Below are positions 63,831 to 64,000 of a stretch of 64,000 nt of DNA, piece after piece (the stretch's first letter is position 1; the number at the start of each line of letters is the position of its first letter). Both the position numbers and the translations under genes were made by a program. Location of the stretch: the NCBI GenBank assembly GCA_002633025.1, contig NMRB01000174.1:336127-400126 (forward strand), in the 5' to 3' direction. Origin of the DNA: Notospermus geniculatus (Eukaryota > Nemertea > Pilidiophora > Heteronemertea > Lineidae). The notes beneath the pieces were generated by a model. It ran no database searches. It was given only the letters and a program-made list of their open reading frames with translations, and was not told the DNA's origin.

Positions 63831-64000
63831 CAATGGGACCCTCTGCCAGTCAGGACCTACATGTAAGCTGTTACACCACTTTAGTTCATGTCATATAAAC
63901 TAAACCCATTTTAATATGTGGGCAGCCCAATAATATTTAGAGTTGCTTTTTGCCACAAATACTCTACTGTGACTGTGAATGACCCCAAAAAGGGATAATT

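Overview
This window is animal nuclear DNA, probably from a marine invertebrate (echinoderm, hemichordate, cephalochordate, mollusc or brachiopod; the sequence alone does not decide). The reasons are spliced exons with GT-AG borders, a recognisable STK19 gene, BEL/Pao, Helitron and CR1/L2-like transposons, many short foldback elements, and frequent ACATGTA and TAGGCCTA words. Short N runs beside homopolymers point to homopolymer trouble in the assembly, so some single-base frame breaks may be sequence errors.

1-5.4 kb: foldback elements, two copies of a 360-bp MITE family with 9-bp target duplications, and two fragments of non-LTR retrotransposons (an endonuclease ORF with a 2A-like motif, and an ORF1). 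5.6-12.8 kb: two tandem, broken copies of a spliced gene with a PAN/apple-like exon and a conserved unrecognised C-terminal exon. Copy 1 carries a 1.36-kb repeat that is cleanly absent from copy 2. 12.3-15.4 kb: large palindromes, including a 469-bp hairpin inserted in the arm of a 1.5-kb inverted repeat with a 5-bp target duplication. 16.7-20.1 kb: three phase-0 exons of one minus-strand gene (possibly OB-fold). A foldback element made of tandem repeats sits 4 bp inside the intron after its second exon.

21.7-37.5 kb: a decayed Helitron on the minus strand (23-residue repeats, OTU, Rep, PIF1 helicase). It is split by a 9.7-kb BEL/Pao retrotransposon with near-identical LTRs and a perfect 5-bp target duplication. 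The BEL element carries an extra SGNH-hydrolase ORF ahead of gag. 37.6-39.2 kb: a 31-bp minisatellite and a chain of MITEs that share TTAA borders. 39.1-42.4 kb: a transposase-like ORF preceded on the same strand by a chromo-barrel-like ORF, possibly an undescribed two-gene element.

43.3-46.9 kb: a promoter-like first exon inside a 555-bp element with inverted ends, then two more members of the unrecognised gene family on the minus strand. 48.3 kb: a candidate first exon on the plus strand. 49.4-55.0 kb: tandem and dispersed repeats plus a 193-base gap. 55-60.3 kb: AT-rich and mostly without genes, with three foldback elements. 60.4-62.9 kb: the last three coding exons of STK19 on the minus strand. 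63.3-63.8 kb: a short piggyBac-like element.

The central novelty is the four-member gene family. All four conserved exons start in phase 0 at the same place and align without gaps over the first 20 residues.
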